From Geomonas anaerohicana (lineage in GTDB: Bacteria; Desulfobacterota; Desulfuromonadia; Geobacterales; Geobacteraceae), in contig NZ_JAEMHL010000003.1 of the NCBI RefSeq assembly GCF_016458305.1, positions 186,001 through 250,000 on the forward strand: 64,000 nt of DNA, given 5' to 3'. Positions 11,541-19,957 of the stretch are shown one piece after another. The translations under genes were made by a program, and so were the position numbers. Every line of letters starts with the position of its first letter. Within the stretch, counting starts at the first letter, position 1. The notes beneath the pieces are model-generated. The model saw only the letters and a list, made by a program, of their open reading frames with translations. It had not been told where the DNA came from and did no database searches.

Positions 11541-11576
11541 AGCGTCCCCCCCTTGAGAAAGGGGACAGGGGGGCGG
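11541..11576. repeat. Dispersed C/G-rich stem-loop, copy 1
   Basis: The element starts AGCGTCCCCCCCTTG and continues AGAAAGGGGACAGGGGGG. A near-identical copy (one substitution and one inserted T) lies at 40484-40518. Each can fold as a C-run/G-run hairpin. It looks like a dispersed intergenic repeat and not a gene. Confidence 0.7.
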
Positions 11577-11602
11577 CGTTGCCAGGCGCCACCCCGGTCC
11601 GC

Positions 11603-11635
11603 AACAAAAAAGCCCCCTGGCACTGCCAGGGGGCT
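11603..11635 (-). terminator. Rho-independent terminator of purMN operon
   Basis: AGCCCCCTGG (11611-11620) pairs perfectly with CCAGGGGGCT (11626-11635) around a 5-nt loop. On the minus strand the hairpin is followed by TTTTTGTT. It lies 26 bases beyond the purN stop. Confidence 0.9.
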
Positions 11636-11660
11636 TATTCATTCCGTTTGATCGGGAGGC

Positions 11661-12275
11661 TTACGCCGAGACGGTGACTACCCTGCCGTCGACCTGCAAC
11701 AGCCCCTCGGAGAAGAGCCGCACCGCTTCCGGGTAGATCCGGTGCTCTTCCTTCTGGATCCGGGCGCACAGGCTTTCCTCGGTGTCCCCCTCCAGGACCG
11801 GCACCGCCGCCTGGATGATGATGGGACCGGTGTCGGTGCCGCAGTCCACGAAGTGGACGGTGCAGCCGGCGACCTTGGCGCCGTATTCCAGCGCCTGGCG
11901 CTGGGCGTGCAGCCCGGGGAAGGCAGGGAGCAGCGCCGGATGGATGTTCATGACCCGCATCGGGAAGGCGTCCAGTAGCACGGAGGTGATGATGCGCATG
12001 AAGCCCGCCAGCACCACCAGGTCCACGTCGAACTCGCGCAGGGTCGCCACCACGGCCTCGTCGTACGCCTCCCGGCCGGTGTAGGCACGGTGGTCCAGGT
12101 GCAGCGCAGGGATGCCGGCCTTCCTGGCACGCTCCATGCCGAACGCGTCGGCCTTGTTGCTGATCACACAGACCACGCGCCCGTTGATGGTGCCGGCCGC
12201 GCAGGCGTCCATGATCGACTGCAGGTTGCTTCCGCTACCCGAGATCAGTACCCCGATGTTGAGCTCTTTTCCCAT
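11661..12275 (-). CDS. purN: Phosphoribosylglycinamide formyltransferase
   Basis: 204 residues, typical for PurN, which transfers the formyl group of 10-formyl-tetrahydrofolate to GAR in the third step of purine synthesis. Visible signatures are the glycine-rich phosphate loop ISGSGSNLQSI (about 11-21), NIHPALLPAFPG with the catalytic Asn and His, and GCTVHFVDCGTDTGPII with the catalytic Asp. The ATG at 12275 has GGGAAG upstream. It lies 15 bases after purM on the same strand and is followed by a strong terminator, so the two form a small operon. Confidence 0.97.
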   Translation of the reverse strand: MGKELNIGVLISGSGSNLQSIMDACAAGTINGRVVCVISNKADAFGMERARKAGIPALHLDHRAYTGREAYDEAVVATLREFDVDLVVLAGFMRIITSVLLDAFPMRVMNIHPALLPAFPGLHAQRQALEYGAKVAGCTVHFVDCGTDTGPIIIQAAVPVLEGDTEESLCARIQKEEHRIYPEAVRLFSEGLLQVDGRVVTVSA

Positions 12276-12290
12276 GAGGCTTCCCGCGGA

Positions 12291-13337
12291 CTAGACCAGC
12301 TCCACGCACTCCTTGCCGGCTTCGCACTTGACCACATCGCCGATGATGTAAGCGTTCTCGTTGAGGCCGGTGAGCCTGATCATGATGTCGTCGGCCTCGT
12401 TTTCCGGGACCACGAGCACCATGCCGATGCCGCAGTTGAAGGTGCGGAACATCTCGTTCTCCTCGATGTTGCCGCCTTTCTCGATGATCTTGAAAATCTC
12501 GGGGACGTCCCAGGTGTCCTTCTTGATGACCGCCTTGCAGCCGTTGGGGAGCACGCGGGGGACGTTCTCGAGCAGGCCGCCGCCGGTGATGTGGGCCAGG
12601 CCGCTGATGTTGAAGTCGCGCAGCAGGTTCAGCACGGAACGGACATAGATGCGGGTCGGGGTCAGCAGTTCCTCGGCCACGGTCTTGCCCAGGCCCGGGA
12701 TTTCGTCGTTGATGTTGAGCCCCATGTGCTCGAGGATAACTTTCCTGGCCAGGGAGTAGCCGTTGGAGTGCAGGCCGGACGAGGAAAGACCGATCAGCTT
12801 GTTGCCCACGGTGATGGAGGAGCCGTCGATGATCTTCTCACGCTCGACGACGCCGACCGCAAAGCCGGCCATGTCGTACTCGTCGCCGGTGTAGAAGCCC
12901 GGCATCTCGGCGGTCTCGCCGCCGATCAGGGCGCAGCCCGCCTGGACGCAACCTTCGGAAACGCCTTTGATAATGGAGGCGCCTTTCTCGGGGTCGAGTT
13001 TGGCAGTGGCCAGGTAGTCCAGGAAGAAAAGGGGCTCGGCACCCTGGACGATGATGTCGTTGACGCACATGGCCACCAGGTCGATGCCGATGGTGTCATG
13101 ACGGTCGGCCAGGAAGGCAAGTTTCAGCTTGGTGCCGACACCGTCGGTGCCGGAGACGAGCACCGGGTGCTTGTACTTGCCGGTGTTGAGCGAGAAGAGA
13201 CCGCCAAATCCGCCGATGTCGGCGAGGACTTCCGGACGGGAAGTAGCCTTCACCAACGGCTTGATCATCTTGACGAAAGTATTACCGGCGTCTATGTCTA
13301 CCCCGGCGTCTTTGTATGTGATTTTCTTCTCTTTCAA
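12291..13337 (-). CDS. purM: Phosphoribosylformylglycinamidine cyclo-ligase (AIR synthetase)
   Basis: 348 residues when started at the TTG at 13337, which has GGAGG seven bases upstream and gives the family N-terminus ([15 protein letters not shown]). The longer open frame to 13472 adds 45 unrelated residues. Motifs of the ATP-dependent AIR synthetase are clear: [34 protein letters not shown] and [10 protein letters not shown]. PurM closes the imidazole ring in purine synthesis. It is the first gene of the purMN operon, with a TTGACT-N17-TAGATT promoter at 13366-13394. Confidence 0.97.
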   Translation of the reverse strand: MKEKKITYKDAGVDIDAGNTFVKMIKPLVKATSRPEVLADIGGFGGLFSLNTGKYKHPVLVSGTDGVGTKLKLAFLADRHDTIGIDLVAMCVNDIIVQGAEPLFFLDYLATAKLDPEKGASIIKGVSEGCVQAGCALIGGETAEMPGFYTGDEYDMAGFAVGVVEREKIIDGSSITVGNKLIGLSSSGLHSNGYSLARKVILEHMGLNINDEIPGLGKTVAEELLTPTRIYVRSVLNLLRDFNISGLAHITGGGLLENVPRVLPNGCKAVIKKDTWDVPEIFKIIEKGGNIEENEMFRTFNCGIGMVLVVPENEADDIMIRLTGLNENAYIIGDVVKCEAGKECVELV

Positions 13338-13365
13338 GGCGAAACCTCCGATAAAGTAAAGACGA

Positions 13366-13394
13366 AATCTATCCCATTCCCCCGTAAAAGTCAA
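13366..13394 (-). promoter_or_regulatory. Candidate sigma-70 promoter of purMN
   Basis: On the minus strand TTGACT (13394-13389) and TAGATT (13371-13366) are separated by exactly 17 bases, and the purM TTG start lies about 29 bases further on. The divergent rimI side holds a weaker TTTACT-N17-TAATAT (the -10 at 13431-13436). If that is real, the transcript begins almost at the rimI start codon. Confidence 0.55.
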
Positions 13395-13444
13395 AGTGAA
13401 AAAGTTGTTTACTTCGACATGTCCTTTGCTTAATATGCCTTGCT

Positions 13445-13927
13445 GTGCCAGCCCCGGGGAAGAAAATAACACTGCGTCCCATGTCTATTGAGGACTTAGA
13501 CGCGGTGCTTGAAATCGAGTCCGCTTCATTCCCCCGTCCCTGGACCCGACGCCATTTTCTGGACGAGATGGAGAGTCCCGGCAGCTACCCGATGGTGGCC
13601 CTGACCGTTGACGGCAAGGTCGCCGGATACCTCTGCCTGAAGCAGGTGCTGGACGAGGCCGAGATCCTCGACGTCGCCGTAGACCCCGCCTTCCGTGGGT
13701 GCGGCGTCGGCCGCGCCCTGGTCGACCGGGCCGTCGCCTTCTGCCGGGAGCACACGTTGCGCATGCTATGCCTGGAAGTGCGGGTGGGCAACCACGAGGC
13801 GATCTCGCTGTACCGGCGCCTGGGCTTTACCGAGGTGGGGCGGCGCAAGAACTACTACGAAAATGGCGACGATGCCATTCTGATGGACCTATCCATAGCT
13901 CAAGTAGAGGAATGCGATGCAGTTTAA
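13445..13927 (+). CDS. rimI: Ribosomal protein alanine N-acetyltransferase (GNAT)
   Basis: 160 residues from the GTG at 13445. The GNAT core is clear: [24 protein letters not shown] at the N-terminus (typical RimI), the acetyl-CoA loop [13 protein letters not shown] (Q/R-x-x-G-x-G/A), [19 protein letters not shown] and the YY(ENGDDAILM) tail. RimI acetylates the N-terminus of ribosomal protein S18 with acetyl-CoA. There is no clear ribosome binding site for the GTG. An ATG at 13481 is an alternative but would remove the first beta-strand. Its end overlaps pyrK by 11 bases, so it leads the pyr operon. Confidence 0.85.
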   Translation: MPAPGKKITLRPMSIEDLDAVLEIESASFPRPWTRRHFLDEMESPGSYPMVALTVDGKVAGYLCLKQVLDEAEILDVAVDPAFRGCGVGRALVDRAVAFCREHTLRMLCLEVRVGNHEAISLYRRLGFTEVGRRKNYYENGDDAILMDLSIAQVEECDAV

Positions 13928-14726
13928 ATCCATGGTTATCTCCAACGTCGAGGTGTCGCCCAATTACTTCAGGATGAGGATGACGGCCCCCCAGGAACTT
14001 TCCTCCTCGGTCCCCGGGCAGTTCGTCATGCTGAAGGTGAACGACGCCATCGACCCGCTGCTCAGGCGCCCCTTCGGCCTGTTCGACGTGGGTAGCTTCG
14101 TCCCCGAGTACGCCGGCTGCGGCGCGCAGGTTTACTGCGAGATCCTGTACAAGGTGGTGGGGAAGGGGACCAAGCTCCTCTCCGCGCTGCACCACGGCGA
14201 CCTGGTCGACCTCCTGGTCCCGCTCGGCAAGGGGTTCCAGATGGGCCCCGCCGGTGAAGAGAAAGTGCTGGTTGGTGGCGGCGTGGGCCTGGCCCCGCTG
14301 TACTACCTGGCCAAGGAGTTGAAGGCGCGCGGCGAGAAGGTGCGCCTGTTCGCCGGCGGGCGCAACCGCGACGACGTCCTCTGCATCACCGAATTCGAGA
14401 GGCTCGGCGTGGAGACCTACGTGGCGACCGATGACGGCACCCTGGGCGAGCGCGGTTTCGTGACCCAGGTGCTGGAGCGCCACCTGGCCTCCGGCATGCG
14501 CATCTTCGCCTGCGGCCCGACCCCGATGCTGAACGCGGTGGCCAAGATGTCCCAGAAGCACGGCGTTCCCTGCCAGGTTTCCATGGAGGCCTACATGGCC
14601 TGCGGCGTAGGTGCCTGCCTGGGCTGCGTCATGAAGGGGGCCAACCACAGCGACGAGACCCCCGATTACCGCTGCGTCTGCAAGGACGGTCCCGTCTTCG
14701 ACAGCTTTGAACTGCAATGGAGTTAG
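13917..14726 (+). CDS. pyrK: Dihydroorotate dehydrogenase B, electron-transfer (FAD/[2Fe-2S]) subunit
   Basis: 269 residues. An N-terminal FAD-binding barrel has RRPFGLFDV, followed by an NAD-binding domain ([19 protein letters not shown]) and CGPTPML. The C-terminal iron-sulfur motif [10 protein letters not shown] with a later Cys ([11 protein letters not shown]) is that of PyrK/HydG-type subunits. It passes electrons from the PyrD flavin to NAD. The start overlaps rimI, with AGAGGAA upstream, and pyrD begins two bases after its stop. Together PyrK and PyrD make the heterotetrameric class 1B enzyme of pyrimidine synthesis. Confidence 0.96.
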   Translation: MQFKSMVISNVEVSPNYFRMRMTAPQELSSSVPGQFVMLKVNDAIDPLLRRPFGLFDVGSFVPEYAGCGAQVYCEILYKVVGKGTKLLSALHHGDLVDLLVPLGKGFQMGPAGEEKVLVGGGVGLAPLYYLAKELKARGEKVRLFAGGRNRDDVLCITEFERLGVETYVATDDGTLGERGFVTQVLERHLASGMRIFACGPTPMLNAVAKMSQKHGVPCQVSMEAYMACGVGACLGCVMKGANHSDETPDYRCVCKDGPVFDSFELQWS

Positions 14727-14728
14727 CA

Positions 14729-15646
14729 ATGCAACGACCTGACATGTCCGTGGTCCTCGCCGGGATCCAGATGCGTAACCCCGTGATGACCGCCTCCGGC
14801 ACCTTCGGCTACGGCGCCGAGTTCGCCGACTATCTCGACCTGGAAAGCATCGGCGCCATGGTGACCAAGGGGCTCTCCCTGAAGCCCAAGGCCGGCAACC
14901 CGACCCCGCGCATCGTGGAGACGCCGGGCGGGATGCTCAACGCCATCGGCCTGCAGAACGTGGGCATCGACGCCTTCATCGAGCAGAAGCTCCCCTATCT
15001 CAAGAACGTGAACACCCCGGTGATCGCGAACCTCTACGGCAACACCCTGGAGGAGTACGGCGAGGTGGCGAGCCGCCTGGATGGCCTGGCCGGCGTTGCC
15101 GGCATCGAGGTCAACATCTCCTGCCCCAACGTGAAGCAGGGGGGGATCGTGTTCGGCACCGACCCGGGCGCCGCCAAGGAAGTGGTTTCCCTGGTGAAGA
15201 GGAACACCTCCAAGCCGCTCATCGTGAAACTCTCCCCCAACGTCACCGACGTGGTGCTCATGGCGAAAGCCTGCGCCGACGCCGGCGCCGATGCGCTCTC
15301 CCTGATCAACACCCTGACCGGCATGGCCATCGACCTCGATCGTCGCCGCCCGGTGCTGGCCAACGTCACCGGCGGCCTCTCCGGTCCCGCCATCAAGCCC
15401 GTGGCACTCAGGATGGTGTGGCAGGTGGCGAAAGCCGTGAAGCTGCCGCTGATCGGCATCGGCGGCATCATGAACGGCCGCGACGCGCTGGAGTTCATGC
15501 TGGCCGGCGCTACCGCCGTTCAGGTCGGCACTGCCAGCTTCCTCGACCCCTCCGCGGCGCAGCGGATCGCCCAGGAGATGGAACAGTACCTGGCAGAGAA
15601 CGGCATCGACGACGTCCGTTCCCTGATCGGGGCCCTCGAGGTCTGA
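14729..15646 (+). CDS. pyrD: Dihydroorotate dehydrogenase B, catalytic subunit
   Basis: 305 residues from the ATG at 14729, with TGGAG upstream; an ATG at 14717 overlapping pyrK is less likely. The FMN-binding TIM barrel has [13 protein letters not shown], the substrate loop [12 protein letters not shown] with the class 1B catalytic Cys, LSPNVTDV, and [16 protein letters not shown] near the FMN phosphate site GIGGI. It oxidises dihydroorotate to orotate, with PyrK carrying electrons to NAD. Its stop codon TGA shares its last base with the ATG of the next gene. Confidence 0.97.
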   Translation: MQRPDMSVVLAGIQMRNPVMTASGTFGYGAEFADYLDLESIGAMVTKGLSLKPKAGNPTPRIVETPGGMLNAIGLQNVGIDAFIEQKLPYLKNVNTPVIANLYGNTLEEYGEVASRLDGLAGVAGIEVNISCPNVKQGGIVFGTDPGAAKEVVSLVKRNTSKPLIVKLSPNVTDVVLMAKACADAGADALSLINTLTGMAIDLDRRRPVLANVTGGLSGPAIKPVALRMVWQVAKAVKLPLIGIGGIMNGRDALEFMLAGATAVQVGTASFLDPSAAQRIAQEMEQYLAENGIDDVRSLIGALEV

Positions 15647-16677
15647 TGGAAGCCTGGGAACACAGCCTCAAGAAATGCATCACCAGCCCGGAGGAGCTTG
15701 CCGGGCTTTTTCATGCGCCGGGGGAGAACCTGGCGCCGGTGGTTGGGCGTTACCCGATGCGCATCACCCCGTACTACCTGGGACTGATCCGCGAGCCGGG
15801 CGACCCGATCTGGCGTCAGTGCGTCCCGGACCCGGCCGAACTGCACGATTTTACCCAGTCCCCCGATCCTTTGGACGAGGAGCGTCTTTCCCCGGTCCCC
15901 GGCCTGATCCACCGCTACCCCGACCGCGTGGTGTTCCTCGTTTCCACCGCCTGCGCCGTCTACTGCCGCTTCTGCATGAGGAAGAGGGGAGTGGGGTGCC
16001 AGGGGATGAGCCCGGCGCCGGTGGACGAGGCCGTCGCCTACATCGCCTCCAAGCCGCAGATCCGCGACGTCATCCTTTCCGGCGGCGACCCGCTGCTCCT
16101 TTCCGACGACAGGCTGGACCAGATCCTCACCGCCCTGCGCCGCATCCCGCATGTCGAGATCATCCGGATCGGCACCCGCGCCCCGGTGACGCTGCCGGAG
16201 CGCGTGACCGTGAAGCTGGCGCGCATGCTGAAGCGCCACCAGCCGCTCTACGTCAACACCCACTTCAATCACCCGAGCGAGATTACCGAGCAGTCGGCCC
16301 GGGCCTGCGCGCGGCTTGCCGATGCCGGCATCCAGCTCGGCAACCAGAGCGTACTTTTGAAGGGGGTCAACGACGAGCCCCAAGTGATGCGCGAACTGAT
16401 GCAGCGTCTGCTCGCGATCCGGGTGCGTCCTTACTACATCCACCAGATGGACCTGGTCCAGGGGACCGCCCACTTCAGGACCAGGGTCGCCGACGGCATC
16501 AGGGTGACGGCCGCCCTGCGCGGGCACACCTCCGGTCTCGCCGTACCGCATTACGTCATCGACCTCCCGGGGGGGAAGGGGAAGGTGGAGGTCGCCTCGG
16601 CCCGCTTCAGTCCCGACGGCAGCCGTATTACGGTGCGCAACTACCTCGGTGAAGAGATCGAGTACCGGGAGACCTGA
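15646..16677 (+). CDS. KamA-family radical SAM aminomutase (EpmB-like)
   Basis: 343 residues from the ATG at 15646, overlapping the pyrD stop (TGATG). The radical SAM cluster motif is CAVYCRFCMRKR (CxxxCxxC), followed by DVILSGGDPLLLSDDRL, RIGTRAPVTLPERV and YVNTHFNHPSEIT, all typical of lysine 2,3-aminomutases. At 343 residues it is closer to EpmB/YjeK, which isomerises lysine to beta-lysine for elongation factor P modification, than to catabolic KamA at about 416 residues. The N-terminal EHSLKKCITSPEELAGLF fits EpmB. No epmA is in the window, so the physiological role is inferred. A strong terminator follows. Confidence 0.85.
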   Translation: MEAWEHSLKKCITSPEELAGLFHAPGENLAPVVGRYPMRITPYYLGLIREPGDPIWRQCVPDPAELHDFTQSPDPLDEERLSPVPGLIHRYPDRVVFLVSTACAVYCRFCMRKRGVGCQGMSPAPVDEAVAYIASKPQIRDVILSGGDPLLLSDDRLDQILTALRRIPHVEIIRIGTRAPVTLPERVTVKLARMLKRHQPLYVNTHFNHPSEITEQSARACARLADAGIQLGNQSVLLKGVNDEPQVMRELMQRLLAIRVRPYYIHQMDLVQGTAHFRTRVADGIRVTAALRGHTSGLAVPHYVIDLPGGKGKVEVASARFSPDGSRITVRNYLGEEIEYRET

Positions 16678-16708
16678 CCTTTTCGCCTGAAACGCGCGTC
16701 CGCCCGCC

Positions 16709-16741
16709 AGCCGGATGGTTCTCCCCATCCGGCTTTTTTTT
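16709..16741 (+). terminator. Rho-independent terminator of rimI-pyrK-pyrD-epmB-like operon
   Basis: AGCCGGATGG (16709-16718) pairs with CCATCCGGCT (16725-16734) around a 6-nt loop, followed by eight T residues. It lies 32 bases after the radical SAM gene. Confidence 0.93.
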
Positions 16742-16902
16742 GCCCTGTATATTTCCACTCAAGTTGTGCGGTAATTGTGTCGATAATCTAGACAGTTTCT
16801 GCTGTTGCGTCGATTTTTCCGGAAAGTAACCTTGCCTTGCCCGCGCGCGGCGTGCTATAAACGTATACCTGAATCGAGATTATTATATATAGGTCGAATT
16901 GA

Positions 16903-17811
16903 ATGCAGACAGAGTATCTGAAAACGCTGGTGGTGTTAGGGCAGGTGGGGAGTTTTTCCAAGGCTGCGACCGATCTCTCGATCACGCAGTCCGCGGTATC
17001 GCAGCGCATCAAATACCTGGAGGACCACTACGGCTGCCAGCTGGTGGACCGCTCCGGGAAACTGTTGTTGTTGACCGAGGCAGGACGGCTCGTGGTGCAA
17101 CGATCCGAGCAGATCCTGCTTTTGGAGGCGCAGCTCGCCAACGACTTGAAGCTCAGGGGGGAAAAGACCCGCCTGGCCATCTGCTGTACGCCCACCTTCG
17201 GCGTCGGATTCCTGCCGCAGGTTATGGAAAAGTTCATGTCCCGCAAGGCCGACAACGTCGACCTCCGCTTCATGTTCCACTCGCTGGACCGCGCCGTAAA
17301 GGAGCTGCAGGAGAACGAGTTCGACCTGGCGGTGATCGAGCACTGCGAGGCGATGGACGTACCCGGCTTCGACATCGTGGAACTCCCCAGTGACGAACTC
17401 GTCTTCGTCAGCGCGCCGTCTCTGGGACTTCCCGCCGGAGAGGTGGAGCTGGAGCGGCTTTTACACTGCTGCCTCATCGCCCGCAAACCCGACTGCACCT
17501 CGCGACGGCTGCTGGACCTGAACCTCTCGCGCTGCGGCCGCAGCGTGGACGATTTCAAGGCCGTGGTCGTGGTTGACGATCTCCGCCTGGCGCTGGAGAC
17601 CGTACTTTCCGGAGGCGGAGTCTCCTTCCTCTCGCGCAGCATCGCGGCCCGCGAACTGGAGTCCGGGCAGCTGCTGGCGCACATCGTTGCCGGATTCGAG
17701 CAGTCGCGCCGACGCAGTGTCGTAGTGAAGAGCGAGCGCAGACAGGATGCCGCAGTTGTGGAGTTCCTGGACTGCATAGACGCCGGTTTTCTGTTGGGAA
17801 GCGGCTGCTGA
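16903..17811 (+). CDS. LysR family transcriptional regulator
   Basis: 302 residues, standard LysR length. The N-terminal winged helix-turn-helix (about 1-60) reads LGQVGSFSKAATDLSITQSA, then VSQRIKYLEDHYGCQLVDRS. The rest is a periplasmic-binding-like effector domain (about 90-295) with VDLRFMFHSLDRAVKEL and FDLAVIEH. The 225 bases upstream hold the pyr operon terminator and an AT-rich stretch with TATAAACGTATA, a possible dyad for autoregulation. No divergent target gene is present; the upstream genes point toward it. Effector unknown. The ATG at 16903 has only a weak RBS. Confidence 0.92.
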   Translation: MQTEYLKTLVVLGQVGSFSKAATDLSITQSAVSQRIKYLEDHYGCQLVDRSGKLLLLTEAGRLVVQRSEQILLLEAQLANDLKLRGEKTRLAICCTPTFGVGFLPQVMEKFMSRKADNVDLRFMFHSLDRAVKELQENEFDLAVIEHCEAMDVPGFDIVELPSDELVFVSAPSLGLPAGEVELERLLHCCLIARKPDCTSRRLLDLNLSRCGRSVDDFKAVVVVDDLRLALETVLSGGGVSFLSRSIAARELESGQLLAHIVAGFEQSRRRSVVVKSERRQDAAVVEFLDCIDAGFLLGSGC

Positions 17812-17847
17812 TTGCAGGCTCGGCAACTGCCGGCACATAAACACATC

Positions 17848-17899
17848 GGGCTTGATTACTCTGGGAAAAGATGGGTAATTCAAGCCCTTTCTTGTTTTT
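17848..17899 (+). terminator. Terminator after the LysR gene
   Basis: GGGCTTGATTAC (17848-17859) pairs, with one bulged A, with GTAATTCAAGCCC (17875-17887), followed by TTTCTTGTTTTT. A TATACT -10-like box at 17904-17909 starts the next transcription unit. Confidence 0.8.
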
Positions 17900-17952
17900 A
17901 CGATATACTTTGCCCTGTTTTGGTCGCAGCCGTTCAGCCAAAGGAGGCCGTT

Positions 17953-18111
17953 ATGAGAAGGGTAAGTGTGGAAGAAGACATCCTGAAGGATCGGCCAGTG
18001 GTGGTAAAAGATGCGACGGAGGTGTGTGCCATTTGCGGCTCGCCGCTGCAGCGGGATAAGGAGAGCGGCGAACTCTTCTGTCCGCTGTGCGACATCGAGG
18101 ACGTTCCCTGA
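17953..18111 (+). CDS. Small zinc-ribbon protein
   Basis: 52 residues. The ATG at 17953 has a perfect AAGGAGG five bases upstream. Two CxxC pairs, CAIC (about 25-28) and CPLC (about 43-46), separated by 14 residues, form a minimal zinc ribbon; the N-terminal half is charged. It has no recognised family. It is followed after 70 bases by a DksA/TraR-type zinc protein, so both may be co-transcribed. Confidence 0.75.
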   Translation: MRRVSVEEDILKDRPVVVKDATEVCAICGSPLQRDKESGELFCPLCDIEDVP

Positions 18112-18181
18112 TGCTGTGATTTCTCCTCGTGTGGTAAGGCACCGGTGGCCCAGGGAGGCTTCCGGGTTCTAGGAGGATGAC

Positions 18182-18574
18182 ATGCCGGAAAAACTGGAAG
18201 GCGATCAGCTTGAATTCAGGAACCTGCTGGCGGAGTATAAGCGCCGGCTCTGGGCCGACCTGCGCGACGAGATGTTTGCACAGACCGGTGAGGATCTGGC
18301 GACCCAGTACGACATACCGCAGGACCCGGGTGAAAAGAGCATGCTGGATGTGCTGTCCGACGCCGGGCTCGCCGTGGCCGATATCAGGCGGCAGCAGTTG
18401 ACTGCGTTGGAAGAAGCGCAGCGGCGTGTGGAACTGGGGACCTACGGCAAGTGCGAGGGGTGCGGCCAGCCGATCGGGTTACCGCGGCTGAAGCTGATGC
18501 CCTTCACGCCGTACTGTGTCGAGTGCCAGAAGGAACAGGAGATACCCGCGAAGCCTCCGGGGACCAAGATCTGA
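18182..18574 (+). CDS. DksA/TraR family C4 zinc-finger protein
   Basis: 130 residues. The ATG at 18182 has AGGAGG upstream. A helical N-terminal coiled-coil region (about 1-80) is followed by GTYGKCEGCGQPIGLPRLKL and PYCVECQ, which give the CxxC-17-CxxC zinc finger of DksA/TraR proteins. These bind RNA polymerase through the secondary channel and alter stringent-response transcription. The coiled-coil tip has a D-x-x-D-A-like DVLSDAGLA, similar to the DksA tip (DxxDxA). It could be a DksA paralogue; the chromosomal dksA itself may lie elsewhere. Confidence 0.88.
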   Translation: MPEKLEGDQLEFRNLLAEYKRRLWADLRDEMFAQTGEDLATQYDIPQDPGEKSMLDVLSDAGLAVADIRRQQLTALEEAQRRVELGTYGKCEGCGQPIGLPRLKLMPFTPYCVECQKEQEIPAKPPGTKI

Positions 18575-18581
18575 AAGGCTA

Positions 18582-18613
18582 GGGGGACTGGCTCCGCCAG
18601 GTGCCTGTCCCCT
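18582..18613. repeat. Dispersed palindromic repeat GGGACTGG..CCAGGTGCCTGTCCC, copy 1
   Basis: The element begins GGGGGACTGGCTCCGCC and ends AGGTGCCTGTCCCC; its ends are imperfect inverted repeats (GGGGAC/GTCCCC). Copies in the opposite orientation lie at 51190-51220 and 57117-57144, each just after a gene or operon end. This is a REP-like intergenic element. Confidence 0.8.
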
Positions 18614-18643
18614 TAAAGCAGGGCGCAGGGGAGTAGGGGCGCA

Positions 18644-18711
18644 GGGGAGTAGGGGAGTAGGGGAGTAGGGGAGTAGGGGAGTAGGGGAGTAGGGGAGTAG
18701 GGGAGTAGGGG
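18644..18711. repeat. Octanucleotide tandem array (GGGGAGTA x8)
   Basis: Eight perfect head-to-tail copies of GGGGAGTA fill 18644-18707, with a partial ninth. Just upstream (18621-18643) the unit alternates with GGGGCGCA. It lies between the convergent DksA-like and DRTGG genes. The following sequence to 18777 (GGGGCTGGGGAC..AGCCCCCAGTCCC, then TTTTTGTT) can form an imperfect terminator hairpin. Confidence 0.9.
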
Positions 18712-18779
18712 CTGGGGACGGGGAGCGAAGGGGATTTTACCAGCCTCTAGCCCCTAGCCCCCAGTCCCTGTTTTTGTTC

Positions 18780-19868
18780 TTACAACAGTGCGTCGATGGC
18801 GGCGAAGTCGACGTCGCGCTCGGCGTTGGCCATGATCCAGTTCAGCTTCTCCTGGTCTTCGTAGGTGATCTTGGCCACGTCGTCGGAGAGCGCGGTGAAG
18901 ACCTCGGCCGTGGTCTCCTCGACACGGATGTAGGGGATGTGAGAGTCGTGCAGGATCTGCTGGCTCACCTCGGATACCGGCACGTGCCCCGAGACCACCA
19001 GCCCGGCGATCTTCTCCTTGTAGGCGGGGATGTGGTACAGCGAGGAGAGGGTGACGATCAGTTCGTCACGGGAACTGGTCACGATCATCAGTGTCGAATC
19101 GAGCAGCCCGTCGATCACCCGCTGCGAAGAGGCGGCACCCAACTGGATGTTGTGGATGATCCTGCTTTTCTCGTTGATGTCCCCCTGCAGCGGCAGGTCG
19201 AAAAGCTTGGAGATGTGGCTCAGGGTCGGGTTGGCGAGGATGGGCGAATAGTTGAAGCCGTCGATTACCTTGATCTGCGGCTCGAAGGCGCGCTTCAGGT
19301 ACTTGGTGGTGACTTCCTTCTTGCTGGGTTTCATCTTGTTGACGATGATCCCCCTCACGTCCGCCCCTTCCCGCTCGTACAGGGCCAGGTTCAGGTGCAC
19401 AGCGTCGATCACCTTGCCGATGCCGCTCTCGCTCACGATCATGACCGGCGCGCCGATCAGCTTGGCCACCTTGGCGTTGGAGAGCCCGATGACGGCACCG
19501 ACGCCGCCGTGACCCGCCCCCTCGATGATCAGGAAGTCGTATTTCTGCTCCAGCTCCCGCACCGCCTCGAGGATGCAGTCCGCCAGGGAGAGGTCGTCCA
19601 GTTTGCCCGCCAGGTAGTCCTTGGTGAAATCGCGGTACAGCGCCACCGGCGACATCAGCGCGATGTCCTCTTCCAACCCGAAGGCCTTGGCCATGAGCAG
19701 GGCGTCCATGTCCACCATGAAATCGTCGTAGAGCAGCACCTTGGGGCCGAACGGTTTCACGAAACCGACCCGCTGGTACTTCTTCCTGGCCTGGTGCATG
19801 AGCGAAATGCTGATGGTCGTTTTGCCACAGTTTTGTCCGGTCGCCGCAACGAAGATCTTTTTCGCCAT
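18780..19868 (-). CDS. BioD-like P-loop ATPase with DRTGG domain
   Basis: 362 residues from the ATG at 19868, with AGGGG upstream. The N-terminal half is a dethiobiotin-synthetase-like P-loop domain with Walker A ATGQNCGKTT and LIIEGAGHGGVG. The C-terminal half (about 215-330) has the DRTGG-domain pattern seen in phosphotransacetylase N-termini, CBS-linked regulators and hydrogenase-linked proteins (DSTLMIVTSSRDELIVTLSS, IAGLVVSGHVP). The acetyl/butyryl transferase domain of long Pta is absent. The combination occurs as a stand-alone protein of unconfirmed, probably nucleotide-sensing function. A TTGACG-N17-GTAAAC promoter is possible at 19901-19929. Confidence 0.8.
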   Translation of the reverse strand: MAKKIFVAATGQNCGKTTISISLMHQARKKYQRVGFVKPFGPKVLLYDDFMVDMDALLMAKAFGLEEDIALMSPVALYRDFTKDYLAGKLDDLSLADCILEAVRELEQKYDFLIIEGAGHGGVGAVIGLSNAKVAKLIGAPVMIVSESGIGKVIDAVHLNLALYEREGADVRGIIVNKMKPSKKEVTTKYLKRAFEPQIKVIDGFNYSPILANPTLSHISKLFDLPLQGDINEKSRIIHNIQLGAASSQRVIDGLLDSTLMIVTSSRDELIVTLSSLYHIPAYKEKIAGLVVSGHVPVSEVSQQILHDSHIPYIRVEETTAEVFTALSDDVAKITYEDQEKLNWIMANAERDVDFAAIDALL

Positions 19869-19957
19869 GTGCACACCCCTGTTTCGATGGAATGGCGTAT
19901 GTTTACACCATCACGGAGCGTGCCGTCAAGAAAAGTAATACGGGGAGGGGGATGGAT

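Noticed and set aside
18621-18711. CRISPR-like array
   Set aside because: The unit is 8 bp, with no spacers and no cas genes nearby.
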